From Gammaproteobacteria bacterium MFB021 (GTDB lineage Bacteria > Pseudomonadota > Gammaproteobacteria > Pseudomonadales > Halomonadaceae): a DNA stretch of 38,650 nt. The DNA lies in contig JNVT01000013.1 in assembly GCA_000737985.1 (NCBI GenBank), positions 1-38,650 of the forward strand, written 5' to 3'. Shown here piece after piece: positions 11,092 through 20,379 of the stretch (positions are counted from its first letter, which is position 1; each line of letters opens with the position of its first letter). The translations under genes were made by a program, and so were the position numbers. The notes beneath the pieces were generated by a model. That model was given only the letters and a program-made list of their open reading frames with translations, made no database searches and was not told the origin of the DNA.

Positions 11092-11967
11092 ATGGATGGA
11101 GAGCTGGCCCAACGGCTGAGCCGACTGCTGGAACGTGTCGAGGCGTGGCTACCCGAGCAGCCCCCGGCGGTGGACTGGACCCGCGACGTGGCCGCGCTGT
11201 GGCAGTCGCATCCGCTGGGCGGCCAGCTGGTACCGGTGGCACCGCGGGATGCGGTGGGGCTCGACGACCTGATCGGCGTGGAGCGCCAGAAGCGGGCGCT
11301 GGTCGACAACACCCGCGCCTTCCTGCAGGGGCGCCCGGCCAACCACGCGCTGCTGTGGGGCGCACGCGGCAGCGGCAAGTCGTCGATGGTGCGTGCGCTG
11401 CTCAACAGCCTGGCCGGCGAGGGGCTGCGCCTGATCCAGGTCGACCGCCACGATCTGGTCGCGCTGCCGGTGCTGGTCCAGCGCCTGCGCGATCACCAGC
11501 ATCGCTTCGTGGTCTACTGCGACGATCTCTCCTTCGAGGGCAACGACGACGCCTACAAGGCGCTCAAGAGCGTGCTCGACGGCACCCTGACCGGGCCGCC
11601 GGAGAACGTGCTGCTCTACGCCACCTCCAACCGTCGTCATCTGCTGCCGGAGTCGATGGCCGACAATCAGCAGACCCAACTGGTCGACGGCGAGCTGCAT
11701 CACGGTGATGCGGTGGAAGAGAAGATCTCGCTCTCCGACCGCTTCGGGCTGTGGCTGGCGTTTCACCCCTTCGATCAGCAGGCCTATCTCGAGGCGTGCC
11801 GCCACTGGGTCGAGTATCTCGGTGGCGCCGAGAGCTGGGGCGAGGCGGCGCGGGCCGAGGCTAAGCGCTACGCCACCCTGCGCGGGGTGCGCAGCGGACG
11901 TGCGGCGTGGCAATTCGCCTGTCAGTGGGTAGGAACGCAGGCTATTCGTCCCATTCAACATCAGTAG
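11092..11967 (+). CDS. DUF815-family AAA ATPase
   Basis: The protein has 291 residues. The Walker A loop is GARGSGKSS (90-98) and the Walker B strand FVVYCDDLSF (139-148). The arginine-rich segment YATSNRRHLLPE near residue 185 fits a sensor-I region. The domain order matches DUF815, a widespread and little-characterised AAA+ family of cytosolic proteins. The start at 11092 follows GAGGAGACC; upstream in-frame starts lie outside the conserved region. It is divergent from the lipoprotein gene and followed 84 bp later by the hybrid kinase. The cellular role is unknown. Confidence 0.88.
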   Translation: MDGELAQRLSRLLERVEAWLPEQPPAVDWTRDVAALWQSHPLGGQLVPVAPRDAVGLDDLIGVERQKRALVDNTRAFLQGRPANHALLWGARGSGKSSMVRALLNSLAGEGLRLIQVDRHDLVALPVLVQRLRDHQHRFVVYCDDLSFEGNDDAYKALKSVLDGTLTGPPENVLLYATSNRRHLLPESMADNQQTQLVDGELHHGDAVEEKISLSDRFGLWLAFHPFDQQAYLEACRHWVEYLGGAESWGEAARAEAKRYATLRGVRSGRAAWQFACQWVGTQAIRPIQHQ

Positions 11968-12051
11968 GATACGATATTCTTCTCGGGAGCGTTCCTCTGG
12001 TCAAAAGGGATGAGGCGCGCCTTCATACCCTTGCTGCTCGAGAGGATTCGC

Positions 12052-15000
12052 GTGAAAGTCCTACGTCTGCCCCTGCTGCTCATTTTCCTGGGTAGCCTAC
12101 TGCTGGCGCTGTTCTTCGGCTGGATGCTGGTCCAGGCACTGCATAACGACCGTGAGGCGTTCCGGCGCGATCTGGCGTTCCAGTCGAAGGAGCAGGGCAT
12201 CACCGTGAGTGCCGCCCGCGCCGGGCTCGAACGCCGCGTGCAGGTGCTCGCCAATACCCTGGCTGCCGATCCGGTGATCCGCAACCTGCTGCTGCAGGCG
12301 GCGCGCGAGATGCCGACCTCGCCGGCGCGCAATGCGATGTTGCGCGATCGCCTGCGGGCCAATCTTCAGCCCTACTGGGAGGCGCTGCGCGAGAGCGGGG
12401 CGCTGGAGCTCAATCTGTTCCTCCCCGATGCCAACGACATCGACCCGCTGGTGAGCATGGATCCACCCGACACGCATGAGCAGCATACGGGTGACAGCGA
12501 CTATCTACTAAGCCGGGCGCAGCACTTGCGCACGGTGGTCTTCGGCATCGAGTTCGACGGTCAGCGCGCCACCACCGGTGGGGTAGCTCCCGTGCTGCAC
12601 CCCGACGAAGGGCGTGATGGATCTCTGGTCGGTCTGCTCGAGGTGGAGTTCGGCGTCGTGCCCAATGTCGAAGCCTTGTCGCACCAGTTGGAAAGCGGGG
12701 TCGCCATTCTCCTTCGCGCCGGTGGCGACGATGCCACGCCACGCTGGCGCGTAAGCGAGAGTTCCGCTGGGCCGATCGCGCAGTGGCTGGACCAGCAGCA
12801 GGCGCCTCGCGTTGCAACGCAGAGCGCCTGGCGCGTGGTCAAGGGTGACGATGGCCACGGCTATCTGCTCACGCTGGTGCCGTTGAGTCAGGCCGGCGAC
12901 GTCATGCAGCGCCCGGTCACCGCAGTGGCGATCTGGAAGGATATCTCACTGCAGCTTAAGCAGCGCGACGAGCTGGTCATGGCCACCTGGCTGCGCTGGG
13001 GGCTGGCCTGGCTGATCGCCGAGGCGTGTCTGCTACTGTTGCTGTGGGGCACGCGTCGGGTCACGCGTGAGACCATGCTCGCCCACCAGCAGCGCCTGGA
13101 GCGGCAGAAGCGCTCGCTGGTCGGGCTCAACCAGAGCCTCGAGGCGCAGAAGGAGGCGCTGCAGACGCTCAACGATATCGCTGCGCTGCAGGAAACCTCG
13201 TTCCCGCTGCTGGTGGAGCGCGCACTCCAGGCGGGGGCGGCGCATCTCGACATGCCCTACGCGATCGCCAATCGGATCGATGGTGAGGAATACATCATCC
13301 AGGCCGCCTATTCGCCGGACGGCCGCTTCGTGCGCGGGCAAACGCTCAAGACCAGTGATACGTTCTGCAGCGCGGTGGTGGCGCGCAGCGACGTGGTGGC
13401 ATTCACCGACGCCGACACCCAGGGCTGGAGCGACCACCGCTGCCGCCTGCTGTTCGGTCTCAAGAGTTATATCGGCGCACCGATCTGGGTCCACGGCCAG
13501 CGCTTCGGCGCGCTCTCCTTCAGCAGCGAGCAAATCCGCGGTCGGCCGTTCGACGAGGCCGACCGCGAGTTCGTGCGCCTGCTGGCGCGCTGGGTCGGGG
13601 CGACCCTGATGCGCTGGCAGGAGGTCGAAGCGCGTGACGAAATGGCCGGGCGCCTGGCCAAGATCGCTTCCCAGACACCGGGCATGATCTATCAATACCG
13701 TGTCGATAACGCAGGCAACGGTACCTTCCCGTATGCCAGCGAGGCGATTCGTACCTTCTACGGCATCAGCCCGGAGCAGGCGGCGCAGGATGCCTCGATG
13801 GTGATTGAGGCGATCGTGGAAGAGGATCGCGGCAAGGTGATCGAGTCGATTCGTGAATCGCGCGAGAACCTGACGCCCTGGCACTGCGAATACCGCATAC
13901 AGCATCCCGATGGGCACGTGCTGTGGCTGGCGGGGCAGTCGATTCCCGAGCGCGAGCCGGATGGCGCCACGCTATGGCACGGCTTCGTCCACGATGTCAC
14001 CGAACGCAAGCGCAGCGAACGCCTGAAGACCGAGTTCATCTCCACCGTCAGCCACGAGCTGCGCACGCCCTTGACCTCGATCTCCGGCTCGCTGGGGCTG
14101 ATCCAGGGCGGAGCGCTGGGCACGCCGCCGGAGAGCATGCGCGCGATGCTGAGCGTGGCCCACAGCAACGCCCAGCGCCTGATCATGCTGATCAACGACC
14201 TGCTCGACATGGAGAAGCTGGTTGCCGGGAAGATGACGTTCCAGATGCAGGAACAGCCGCTGATGCCGCTGATCGACCAGGCGATCGAGGCCAATCAGGC
14301 CTACGCCGATCAGTTCCGCGTCCATTATGTGATCACCGAGCGCCTGGACGAGGCGGAGGTCAACGTCGATGCCATGCGGCTGCAGCAGGTGCTGAGCAAT
14401 CTGCTCTCCAACGCCGCCAAGTTCTCGCCCCCCGACATGCAGGTCGAGGTGCGCGTGGAGGCGATCGGCGAGCGTCTTCGGGTCAGTGTGATCGACCACG
14501 GCCCGGGCATCCCCGAGGCGTTTCATGAGCGTATCTTCCAGAAGTTCTCCCAGGCCGACGGTTCGAGCACACGCAAGCAGGGCGGTACCGGGCTGGGCCT
14601 GGCGATCACCCGCGAGCTGGTCGAGCGCATGCGCGGCTCGATCAGCTTCTTCTCCGAGGAGGGGCAGGGGGCCTGCTTCTTCTTCGAGCTGCCGCGCCTG
14701 GTGCGCCCGGATGCCGCCGAGCGTGCGGCGTTGACCGAGCGCCTGGCGGGGCAGGCGGAGGAGGCCGGTGTCGCTCCCGGCGCGCGCCTGCTGATCGTCG
14801 AGGACGATCCGGACACCGCCCTGCTGCTGGCGATCCTGATCCGACGCTGGGGCTATCAGGCCGAGGTCGCGCACACCCTGGAAGAGGCGCTAGGCTGGAT
14901 AGAGCGGCGCAGTTTCGATGCTATCACCCTCGATCTGATGCTGCCCGATGGCAGTGGCCTGACCCTGTTGCGCCAGCTACGCGAGCAGCCGGAGACGCGC

Positions 15001-15537
15001 GATCTGCCGGTGCTGGTGGTGTCGGCGATCGCCGAGGAGGGGCAGTTGGAGATCGGTGGCCAGCTCAACGCCGTCGACTGGCTGGCCAAACCCTTCGACG
15101 AACGGCGTCTGGCGCATGCGCTCAAGGGCTCGTTGAATGGGCGCCCGCAGCGCGAGCGCATCATGCACGTGGAGAGCGATGTCGAGCTGACCCGCCGCGT
15201 GGCCGGTCAGGTCGCGGCGAGCATGACGCTGGACGTGGCGCGCTCGGTGGCCGAGGCGCGCTATCTGCTCGACAGCAACGACTACGGCCTGATTTCGCTC
15301 GACCTGACCGCCCCACAGGGCCCGGGCTGGGAGATCATTCCGCTGCTCAGCCAGCTGCCGCGCCACCCGGCGGTGATCATTCTTTCCGAGCAGGCATTGG
15401 CGCCGACCCTGCTCGGCCGGGTCGATACCGCGATCGCGCGTCCTGGGCTCTCCGCAGAGGAGCTGCGCGAAGCCTTCGACCGTCAGCTGCATGGTCGCCG
15501 CTGCGATGATGATAAAGACACACAAGGAGACAGCTGA
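12052..15537 (+). CDS. membrane hybrid sensor histidine kinase (sensor-GAF-PAS-HisKA-HATPase-REC-REC)
   Basis: The protein has 1161 residues if the GTG at 12052, with GAGAGGA six bases upstream, is the start. The ATG at 12010 adds 14 residues but has its GGG directly adjacent. Order of domains: TM helix at about 5-25, extracytoplasmic sensor to about 310, second TM at about 316-334, coiled coil, GAF (384-520), PAS with a PAC-like end (537-653), HisKA with phospho-accepting H668 in VSHELRTPLTS, HATPase with NLLSNAAKF, DHGPGIP and GTGLGLAI boxes, receiver 1 (913-1027, D961, lysine in LAKPF), and receiver 2 (1037-1143). Receiver 2 keeps the aspartate in LISLDLTAP but has arginine where the conserved lysine should be (AIARPG), so it may not signal normally. 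The receiver gene follows after one base. The signal is unknown. Confidence 0.93.
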   Translation: MKVLRLPLLLIFLGSLLLALFFGWMLVQALHNDREAFRRDLAFQSKEQGITVSAARAGLERRVQVLANTLAADPVIRNLLLQAAREMPTSPARNAMLRDRLRANLQPYWEALRESGALELNLFLPDANDIDPLVSMDPPDTHEQHTGDSDYLLSRAQHLRTVVFGIEFDGQRATTGGVAPVLHPDEGRDGSLVGLLEVEFGVVPNVEALSHQLESGVAILLRAGGDDATPRWRVSESSAGPIAQWLDQQQAPRVATQSAWRVVKGDDGHGYLLTLVPLSQAGDVMQRPVTAVAIWKDISLQLKQRDELVMATWLRWGLAWLIAEACLLLLLWGTRRVTRETMLAHQQRLERQKRSLVGLNQSLEAQKEALQTLNDIAALQETSFPLLVERALQAGAAHLDMPYAIANRIDGEEYIIQAAYSPDGRFVRGQTLKTSDTFCSAVVARSDVVAFTDADTQGWSDHRCRLLFGLKSYIGAPIWVHGQRFGALSFSSEQIRGRPFDEADREFVRLLARWVGATLMRWQEVEARDEMAGRLAKIASQTPGMIYQYRVDNAGNGTFPYASEAIRTFYGISPEQAAQDASMVIEAIVEEDRGKVIESIRESRENLTPWHCEYRIQHPDGHVLWLAGQSIPEREPDGATLWHGFVHDVTERKRSERLKTEFISTVSHELRTPLTSISGSLGLIQGGALGTPPESMRAMLSVAHSNAQRLIMLINDLLDMEKLVAGKMTFQMQEQPLMPLIDQAIEANQAYADQFRVHYVITERLDEAEVNVDAMRLQQVLSNLLSNAAKFSPPDMQVEVRVEAIGERLRVSVIDHGPGIPEAFHERIFQKFSQADGSSTRKQGGTGLGLAITRELVERMRGSISFFSEEGQGACFFFELPRLVRPDAAERAALTERLAGQAEEAGVAPGARLLIVEDDPDTALLLAILIRRWGYQAEVAHTLEEALGWIERRSFDAITLDLMLPDGSGLTLLRQLREQPETRDLPVLVVSAIAEEGQLEIGGQLNAVDWLAKPFDERRLAHALKGSLNGRPQRERIMHVESDVELTRRVAGQVAASMTLDVARSVAEARYLLDSNDYGLISLDLTAPQGPGWEIIPLLSQLPRHPAVIILSEQALAPTLLGRVDTAIARPGLSAEELREAFDRQLHGRRCDDDKDTQGDS

Positions 15538-15538
15538 C

Positions 15539-15928
15539 ATGCAAGCGTTACATCGGGTTCTTCACGTCGAGGACGATCCGTCGATTCAGGAAGTGGCGCG
15601 GATTGCGCTGGAGGTGGTCGGCGGCATGCAGGTCGCCAGCTGCGACAATGGCCAGGCGGCGCTGGGCAAGGCCGCCGAATGGCAGCCGGACCTGATCCTG
15701 CTGGACGTGATGATGCCCGGCATCGATGGGCCCACCACCCTGGCGCGGCTGCGTGAGCAGGAGACCACGCGGGAGATCCCGGTGATCTTCATGACCGCCA
15801 AGGTGCAGGCCAACGAGATCGAACACTACCGCAGCATCGGCGGGCTGGACGTGGTGATCAAGCCGTTCGATCCGATGACGCTGGCGAGCCAACTGCGCGA
15901 GATCTGGGAGCGCATGGATGAGCGATGA
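15539..15928 (+). CDS. stand-alone CheY-like response regulator
   Basis: The protein has 129 residues: a single receiver domain with no output domain. The acidic triad E11-D12-D13 (LHVEDDPS), phospho-acceptor D56 (LILLDVMMPG) and K108 (VVIKPFDP) are all present, so it should accept phosphate. The ATG at 15539 follows AAGGAG and starts one base after the kinase stop. Its end overlaps the diguanylate cyclase start by 11 bases. It probably shuttles phosphate between the hybrid kinase and the Hpt domain of the next protein, or acts by protein contact. Confidence 0.92.
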   Translation: MQALHRVLHVEDDPSIQEVARIALEVVGGMQVASCDNGQAALGKAAEWQPDLILLDVMMPGIDGPTTLARLREQETTREIPVIFMTAKVQANEIEHYRSIGGLDVVIKPFDPMTLASQLREIWERMDER

Positions 15929-17543
15929 GGACGTTCAGGCGCGCCTGGCAGCACTGCGTGTGCAGTACGCCGAGCGCCTGGGCAACGACCTGCAGACGCT
16001 GATGGCCCAGGCGCGCGAACTCGCCGCGCGTCAGCGTGCGATCGAACCCCAGGCGCTGGAGACGCTGCGTCTGGGTCTCCACCGCATCGCCGGTTCCGCC
16101 GGCACCTTCGGCCTGCCGGCGCTGGGCCAGGAAGCGCGCGAGATGGAGCTGTGGGTGCAGACCGTGCTGGAGACGGCGGTGGCGCCGACCGCACCCATGC
16201 TCAGCGCGCTCAGCGACCGTCTCTGCGACAGCTATCGACTACTGACCGATGCCCAGACGCCGGCGCAGGCCGAGTCGCGCACCGGCGACGCCGAGTCAGC
16301 GGAAGAGCGTCCGGTGCGGGTGGGGGTGATGAGCCTGGATGCCAGTGAAGCGCTGGAGCAGGCGCTGAGCGGCTTCGGCTACGCCTGCCGACGCTTGGCG
16401 GCGCCGAATGAATGGCGCGAGTGGCAGCCCGACGTGGCGGTGATCGATACCGCTTCGCTGAGCGCGGCGAGCTGGCAGGCATGCACCGCGGCGGTGCCCG
16501 GCGCCCGGCGTATCCTGCTCAGCGCCGATGGCGGCTTCGACGCCCGGCTGCAGGCGGTGCGCGACGGTGCCGACGGCTTCTTCACTCATCCGGTCGACGT
16601 GCCCACGCTGGAGCGGCGTCTGCGCCATCTGATCAACATGCCGCAGCAGGATCCCTACCGGGTGCTGATCGTCGACGACGACACCGAGCTGGCCGAGCAC
16701 TTTCGCCTGACGCTGAAGGTCGCCGGCATCGAGTCGCGGGTGATCGAACACCCGCGTGACGTGCTGCGTGGCCTGCGTGAATTCGTCCCCGACCTGGTGC
16801 TGATCGACATCAACATGCCGGGCTGTTCGGGCCCGGAACTGGCACGTCTGATCCGTTTCGACGACGACTGGCTGCGCATTCCGCTGATCTATCTATCGGC
16901 CGAGTCCGATGCCCAGCGCCAGGCTCAGGCGTTGGCCCAGGCCGGTGATGACTTTCTGGTCAAGCCGATCTCCGATGTGGCACTGACCGCGGCGGTGACC
17001 GCGCGCGCCCAGCGCTCGCGCCAGCTGAGCCAGGCGCTGGCCCGTGACGGCCTGACCGGGCTGATCAAGCACCCGGCGATCAAGGAGCTGATCGAGATCG
17101 AGCAGTCACGCACCCAGCGCAGCGGCGCCGAGGCGTGCGTGGTGATGATCGATATCGACCGCTTCAAGACGATCAACGACACCTATGGCCACGGCACCGG
17201 CGACTACGTGATCCGCCTGCTCGCCAACCTGCTGCGCCAGCGCCTGCGTCGGGTCGACCATATCGGCCGCTATGGGGGGGAGGAGTTCGTGGCGGTGCTG
17301 CCGGCGTGCTCGCTGGATAACGCGCGCGAAGCGATCGAACGTATCCGCGAGAGTTTCGCTCAGCTCGAGTGTGTGGCGGGGCAGGCGGTGTTCCATGCCA
17401 CCTTCAGCGCCGGCGTGGCCAGTACCCTTGACTGGACCGACGCCGGCGCGCTGCTGGAGGCCGCCGATCGCGCCATGTACGACGCCAAGCAGGGCGGACG
17501 CAATCAGGTGCGGGTGGCGCGGAACGTCACACCACAGACCTGA
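15918..17543 (+). CDS. Hpt-(pseudo)REC-REC-GGDEF diguanylate cyclase
   Basis: The protein has 541 residues and is predicted to make c-di-GMP under phosphorelay control. An N-terminal Hpt domain has H55 in LHRIAGSAGTFG. A first receiver-like domain (about 133-240) has lost the acidic pair and has histidine in place of the lysine (FFTHPVD), so it is probably structural. A second receiver (about 248-365) is complete: VDDD, D297 in LVLIDINMPG and lysine in FLVKPI. The GGDEF domain carries the active-site variant RYGGEEF (GGEEF at 453-457) and an intact inhibitory I-site RRVD (444-447), implying product feedback. The start overlaps the receiver gene. The domain set links it directly to the upstream kinase. 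Confidence 0.93.
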   Translation: MSDEDVQARLAALRVQYAERLGNDLQTLMAQARELAARQRAIEPQALETLRLGLHRIAGSAGTFGLPALGQEAREMELWVQTVLETAVAPTAPMLSALSDRLCDSYRLLTDAQTPAQAESRTGDAESAEERPVRVGVMSLDASEALEQALSGFGYACRRLAAPNEWREWQPDVAVIDTASLSAASWQACTAAVPGARRILLSADGGFDARLQAVRDGADGFFTHPVDVPTLERRLRHLINMPQQDPYRVLIVDDDTELAEHFRLTLKVAGIESRVIEHPRDVLRGLREFVPDLVLIDINMPGCSGPELARLIRFDDDWLRIPLIYLSAESDAQRQAQALAQAGDDFLVKPISDVALTAAVTARAQRSRQLSQALARDGLTGLIKHPAIKELIEIEQSRTQRSGAEACVVMIDIDRFKTINDTYGHGTGDYVIRLLANLLRQRLRRVDHIGRYGGEEFVAVLPACSLDNAREAIERIRESFAQLECVAGQAVFHATFSAGVASTLDWTDAGALLEAADRAMYDAKQGGRNQVRVARNVTPQT

Positions 17544-17579
17544 GCACGCCGCCGTTGGGTGCCCTGCCTCCAGGGCGCT

Positions 17580-18983
17580 TCAGCGGCGGTTCTTGCGCGC
17601 TTCCTTGGTCCGGCTCAGCTGACGCGCGCGCGCCTTCTCGCGATCGTTGGCGTCAGCGTGCTTGTCGTAGGGGTTGTCGCCGGAGCGGAACTCGAAGCGG
17701 ATCGGCGTACCCCGCACCTTGAGCACCTTGCGGAAGGTATTGGTGAGATAGCGCTTGTAGGCTTCCGGCAGCGCCGACGTCTGGTTGCCGTGGACGACGA
17801 TGATCGGCGGGTTGCTGCCGCCCTGGTGGGCCATGCGCAGCTTGATCCGACGGCCGTTGATCAGCGGCGGCTGATGCTCGCTGACCGCGTCCTGCAGCAG
17901 GGTGGTCAGGCGGTTGGTCGACCAGTGGCTGTTGGCGCTGGCGAAGGCCTTGTCGACCGACTTGTAGAGATCGCCTACGCCGGTGCCGTGCAGCGCCGAG
18001 ATGAAGTGCAGATCGGCGTAGTCGGCGAAGCCGAGGCGGCGCTTGATGTCCGCGCGCATCTTCTCACGCGCTTCCTGCTCCAGACCATCCCACTTGTTCA
18101 CCGCCAGCACCAGCGCGCGGCCGCTCGACAGCACGTAGTCGAGCAGGTGCAGATCCTGTTCGACCAGGCCGCTGCGGGCGTCGAGCACCATGATCGCGAC
18201 ATGGCACTCCTTGATCGCCTCTAGGGTCTTGACGATTGAGAACTTCTCGGCGGTTAGGGTGACGTTCTTGCGCCGCCGGATACCCGCGGTATCGACCAGC
18301 ACGTAGGGCTTGCCGCGGCGCTCGAAAGGGATCTCGATGGCATCGCGGGTGGTACCGGCCTCGTCGAACACCACCACGCGGTCTTCGCCCAGCATGCGGT
18401 TGACCAGGGTCGACTTGCCCACGTTGGGGCGGCCGATCACACCGATGTGCACCCCCGGGTGGCCACCCTGCGGGCCGGCCAGCGGATCGCGGGCGGGGAA
18501 GGGCTCGAGCACTTCGTCGATCAGGGTGGTGACGTTGCGCCCGTGGGAGGCGGCGATCGGCCGCGGGTCGCCGAGGCCCAGACCCCAGAAGTCGGCCATG
18601 CCGATCTGTTCGTCGAGGCCGTCGGTCTTGTTGACCACCAGCCAGGTCTTCTTCTGATTCACCCTCAGGTGATTGGCGATGGCCTGATCCGCCGGCATCA
18701 GCCCGGCGCGGGCGTCGACCAGGAACAGCACGATATCGGCTTCGTCGATGGCGGTGAGCGACTGCTCCGCCATGGCGGCGTCGATGCCTTGCTCATCGCC
18801 ACTGATACCACCGGTATCGATGACGGTGTAGGCCTTGTCGCCGAGCTGGCCGTTACCGTACTTGCGGTCGCGGGTGAGGCCGGGGAAATCGGCCACCAGG
18901 GCGTCGCGCGAGCGCGTCAGGCGATTGAACAGCGTCGACTTGCCGACATTGGGGCGGCCAACCAGGGCGATAACGGGGGTCAT
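17580..18983 (-). CDS. der: ribosome-assembly GTPase Der (EngA)
   Basis: Essential double GTPase acting in 50S subunit maturation. The protein has 467 residues from the ATG at 18983 ([17 protein letters not shown]). A TTG four codons upstream is possible, and neither start has a clear ribosome site. Both GTPase domains are complete: GRPNVGKST at 8-16 and again at 184-192, DTGG and DTAG for G3, and NKTD (118-121) and NKWD for G4. A C-terminal KH-like domain ends in a basic tail (KEARKNRR). It is the last gene of the hisS-yfgM-bamB-der series and is convergent with the cyclase gene, 36 bp away. Confidence 0.97.
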   Translation of the reverse strand: MTPVIALVGRPNVGKSTLFNRLTRSRDALVADFPGLTRDRKYGNGQLGDKAYTVIDTGGISGDEQGIDAAMAEQSLTAIDEADIVLFLVDARAGLMPADQAIANHLRVNQKKTWLVVNKTDGLDEQIGMADFWGLGLGDPRPIAASHGRNVTTLIDEVLEPFPARDPLAGPQGGHPGVHIGVIGRPNVGKSTLVNRMLGEDRVVVFDEAGTTRDAIEIPFERRGKPYVLVDTAGIRRRKNVTLTAEKFSIVKTLEAIKECHVAIMVLDARSGLVEQDLHLLDYVLSSGRALVLAVNKWDGLEQEAREKMRADIKRRLGFADYADLHFISALHGTGVGDLYKSVDKAFASANSHWSTNRLTTLLQDAVSEHQPPLINGRRIKLRMAHQGGSNPPIIVVHGNQTSALPEAYKRYLTNTFRKVLKVRGTPIRFEFRSGDNPYDKHADANDREKARARQLSRTKEARKNRR

Positions 18984-19167
18984 GGCGATTCGCAAACGAG
19001 CAGCGGGAGAATGGCGCCGGCGCGGGAAGAGCGCCGACGACGTCAGGGTATGGGCGAGGATGAAAGCGTACCGGCCTCGTGTTCTGGCGCGATTCTAGCA
19101 TACACCGCCGCCGGGCACAGACCACGATCCTTCTGCGGCGTGTGCCGGGTCTCGCCAGGCCCCAGAC

Positions 19168-19199
19168 GACGACGGCCCCGCTCGAGCGGGGCCGTCGTC
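19168..19199. terminator. perfect 32-bp palindrome after bamB
   Basis: GACGACGGCCCCGCTC (19168-19183) is followed directly by its exact reverse complement (19184-19199). It lies 20 bases beyond the bamB stop and upstream of der. No T-run follows on the minus strand (it continues GTCTGGGG), so der may be reached by read-through. It is terminator-like or RNA-stabilising. Confidence 0.5.
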
Positions 19200-19218
19200 A
19201 AGACGCAGAGTGCGCGTC

Positions 19219-20379
19219 TCAGGGCTTGACGGTCTTGAGGTCGTAGGCGACCAGACGGCCGTCGTTGGCGTAGACGTAGAGACGCTTGTCGCCGGTCAGC
19301 AGCGGCAGGGTGATGCCGCTGCCGCTGACATGGACGCGCCCGCTCATCTCGCCGGTGGTGGCATCGAGCAGGTGCACGTAGCCCTCGTAGTCGCCCACCG
19401 CGATATTGCCGTCGACGAAGGCGGGCGAGGTCAGCCAGCGCCCTTCGAGGGTGTCGGCGTCCCACATCACGCGGCCGGAGTCGGCTTCGATGGCGAGCAC
19501 GTGGCTGGCGGCATTGACCGTGAACAGGTAGTTGCCCACCACCAGCGGAGTCAGGTAGCTCGACTCCTTGCGCTCCCACATCACCTTGCCGGAGGTCGCT
19601 TCGAGCGCCACGAGACGGCCGTTGTAGCTGGTCACGAACAGGCGCCCGTCGCGGGTCAGCACCGGCTGGCCGTCGAGATCGACCAGCTGATCGACTTCGG
19701 TACGGCCCTGGGGCACAGCGACACGCATGTCCCACAGCGGCTGGCCGCTACGGTTGTCGAGGGTGACCAGGCGACCGTTGGCGAAGCCGGCGAAGGTGAC
19801 CGGCTCGATGGTCCGCGGCGTACCGGTGCCACGCAGGGTCAATGCCGGGATCGAGCTGGAGTAGACCCACTGCTCCTGGCCATCGGCTCGGTCGAGAGCG
19901 GTCACCGCGCCGTCGACGCTCTGCGCGATCACCAGCTGGCTGTTGACCTGGGGCGCTGCCAGCACCTCGCTGGAGACGCGCGAACGCCAGGCGAGGCTGC
20001 CGTCGGTGCGATCCACTGCCAGCACTTCGCCATTGCGGGTGCCCAGATAGAGACGACCGGGATCGGCGCCGATGCCGCTGGAGATCGGTGTGCCGAGCTC
20101 CACCTCCCACTGGGTGTCACCGCCGTCGGTGTCGATCGCGCGCAGATCGCCAGTCTGGTCGACGGCGTAGATCGTGCCGCCATCGACCAGCGGGGTCAGC
20201 GGGTACTGGGCGCGGCCCAGACCTTCGCCGATGTCCTGGCTCCAGCGCTCGTCGAGTTCGACGGTGGCGGGGAAGTCCTTGAGCTCCTTGGGCGGATACT
20301 GGGGTTCGACGCTACCGGCGCAGCCGGCCAGCAGGGTCGCAGTCAGCCCCAGGGGCAGCAGTAGGCGGGTCAATTTCAT
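19219..20379 (-). CDS. bamB: outer membrane protein assembly factor BamB
   Basis: Lipoprotein subunit of the BAM complex that inserts beta-barrel proteins into the outer membrane. The protein has 386 residues. The signal peptide ends in lipobox LAGC (C20). The rest is an eight-bladed PQQ-type beta-propeller, with repeated blade ends such as GTIYAVDQTGDLRAID, GRLYLGTRNGEVLAVD and GRLFVTSYNGRLVALE. AAGGA precedes the ATG. The start overlaps the yfgM stop by four bases, and the yfgM-bamB-der order is typical. Confidence 0.96.
   Translation of the reverse strand: MKLTRLLLPLGLTATLLAGCAGSVEPQYPPKELKDFPATVELDERWSQDIGEGLGRAQYPLTPLVDGGTIYAVDQTGDLRAIDTDGGDTQWEVELGTPISSGIGADPGRLYLGTRNGEVLAVDRTDGSLAWRSRVSSEVLAAPQVNSQLVIAQSVDGAVTALDRADGQEQWVYSSSIPALTLRGTGTPRTIEPVTFAGFANGRLVTLDNRSGQPLWDMRVAVPQGRTEVDQLVDLDGQPVLTRDGRLFVTSYNGRLVALEATSGKVMWERKESSYLTPLVVGNYLFTVNAASHVLAIEADSGRVMWDADTLEGRWLTSPAFVDGNIAVGDYEGYVHLLDATTGEMSGRVHVSGSGITLPLLTGDKRLYVYANDGRLVAYDLKTVKP

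Noticed and set aside
12010-12051. ATG at 12010 as the hybrid-kinase start
   Set aside because: Its purine run touches the ATG, whereas the GTG at 12052 has a well-spaced GAGAGGA. It cannot be fully excluded.
17544-17579. Terminator between the cyclase gene and der
   Set aside because: Only a six-base stem (GCCCTG/CAGGGC) without a T-run is present, too weak to call.
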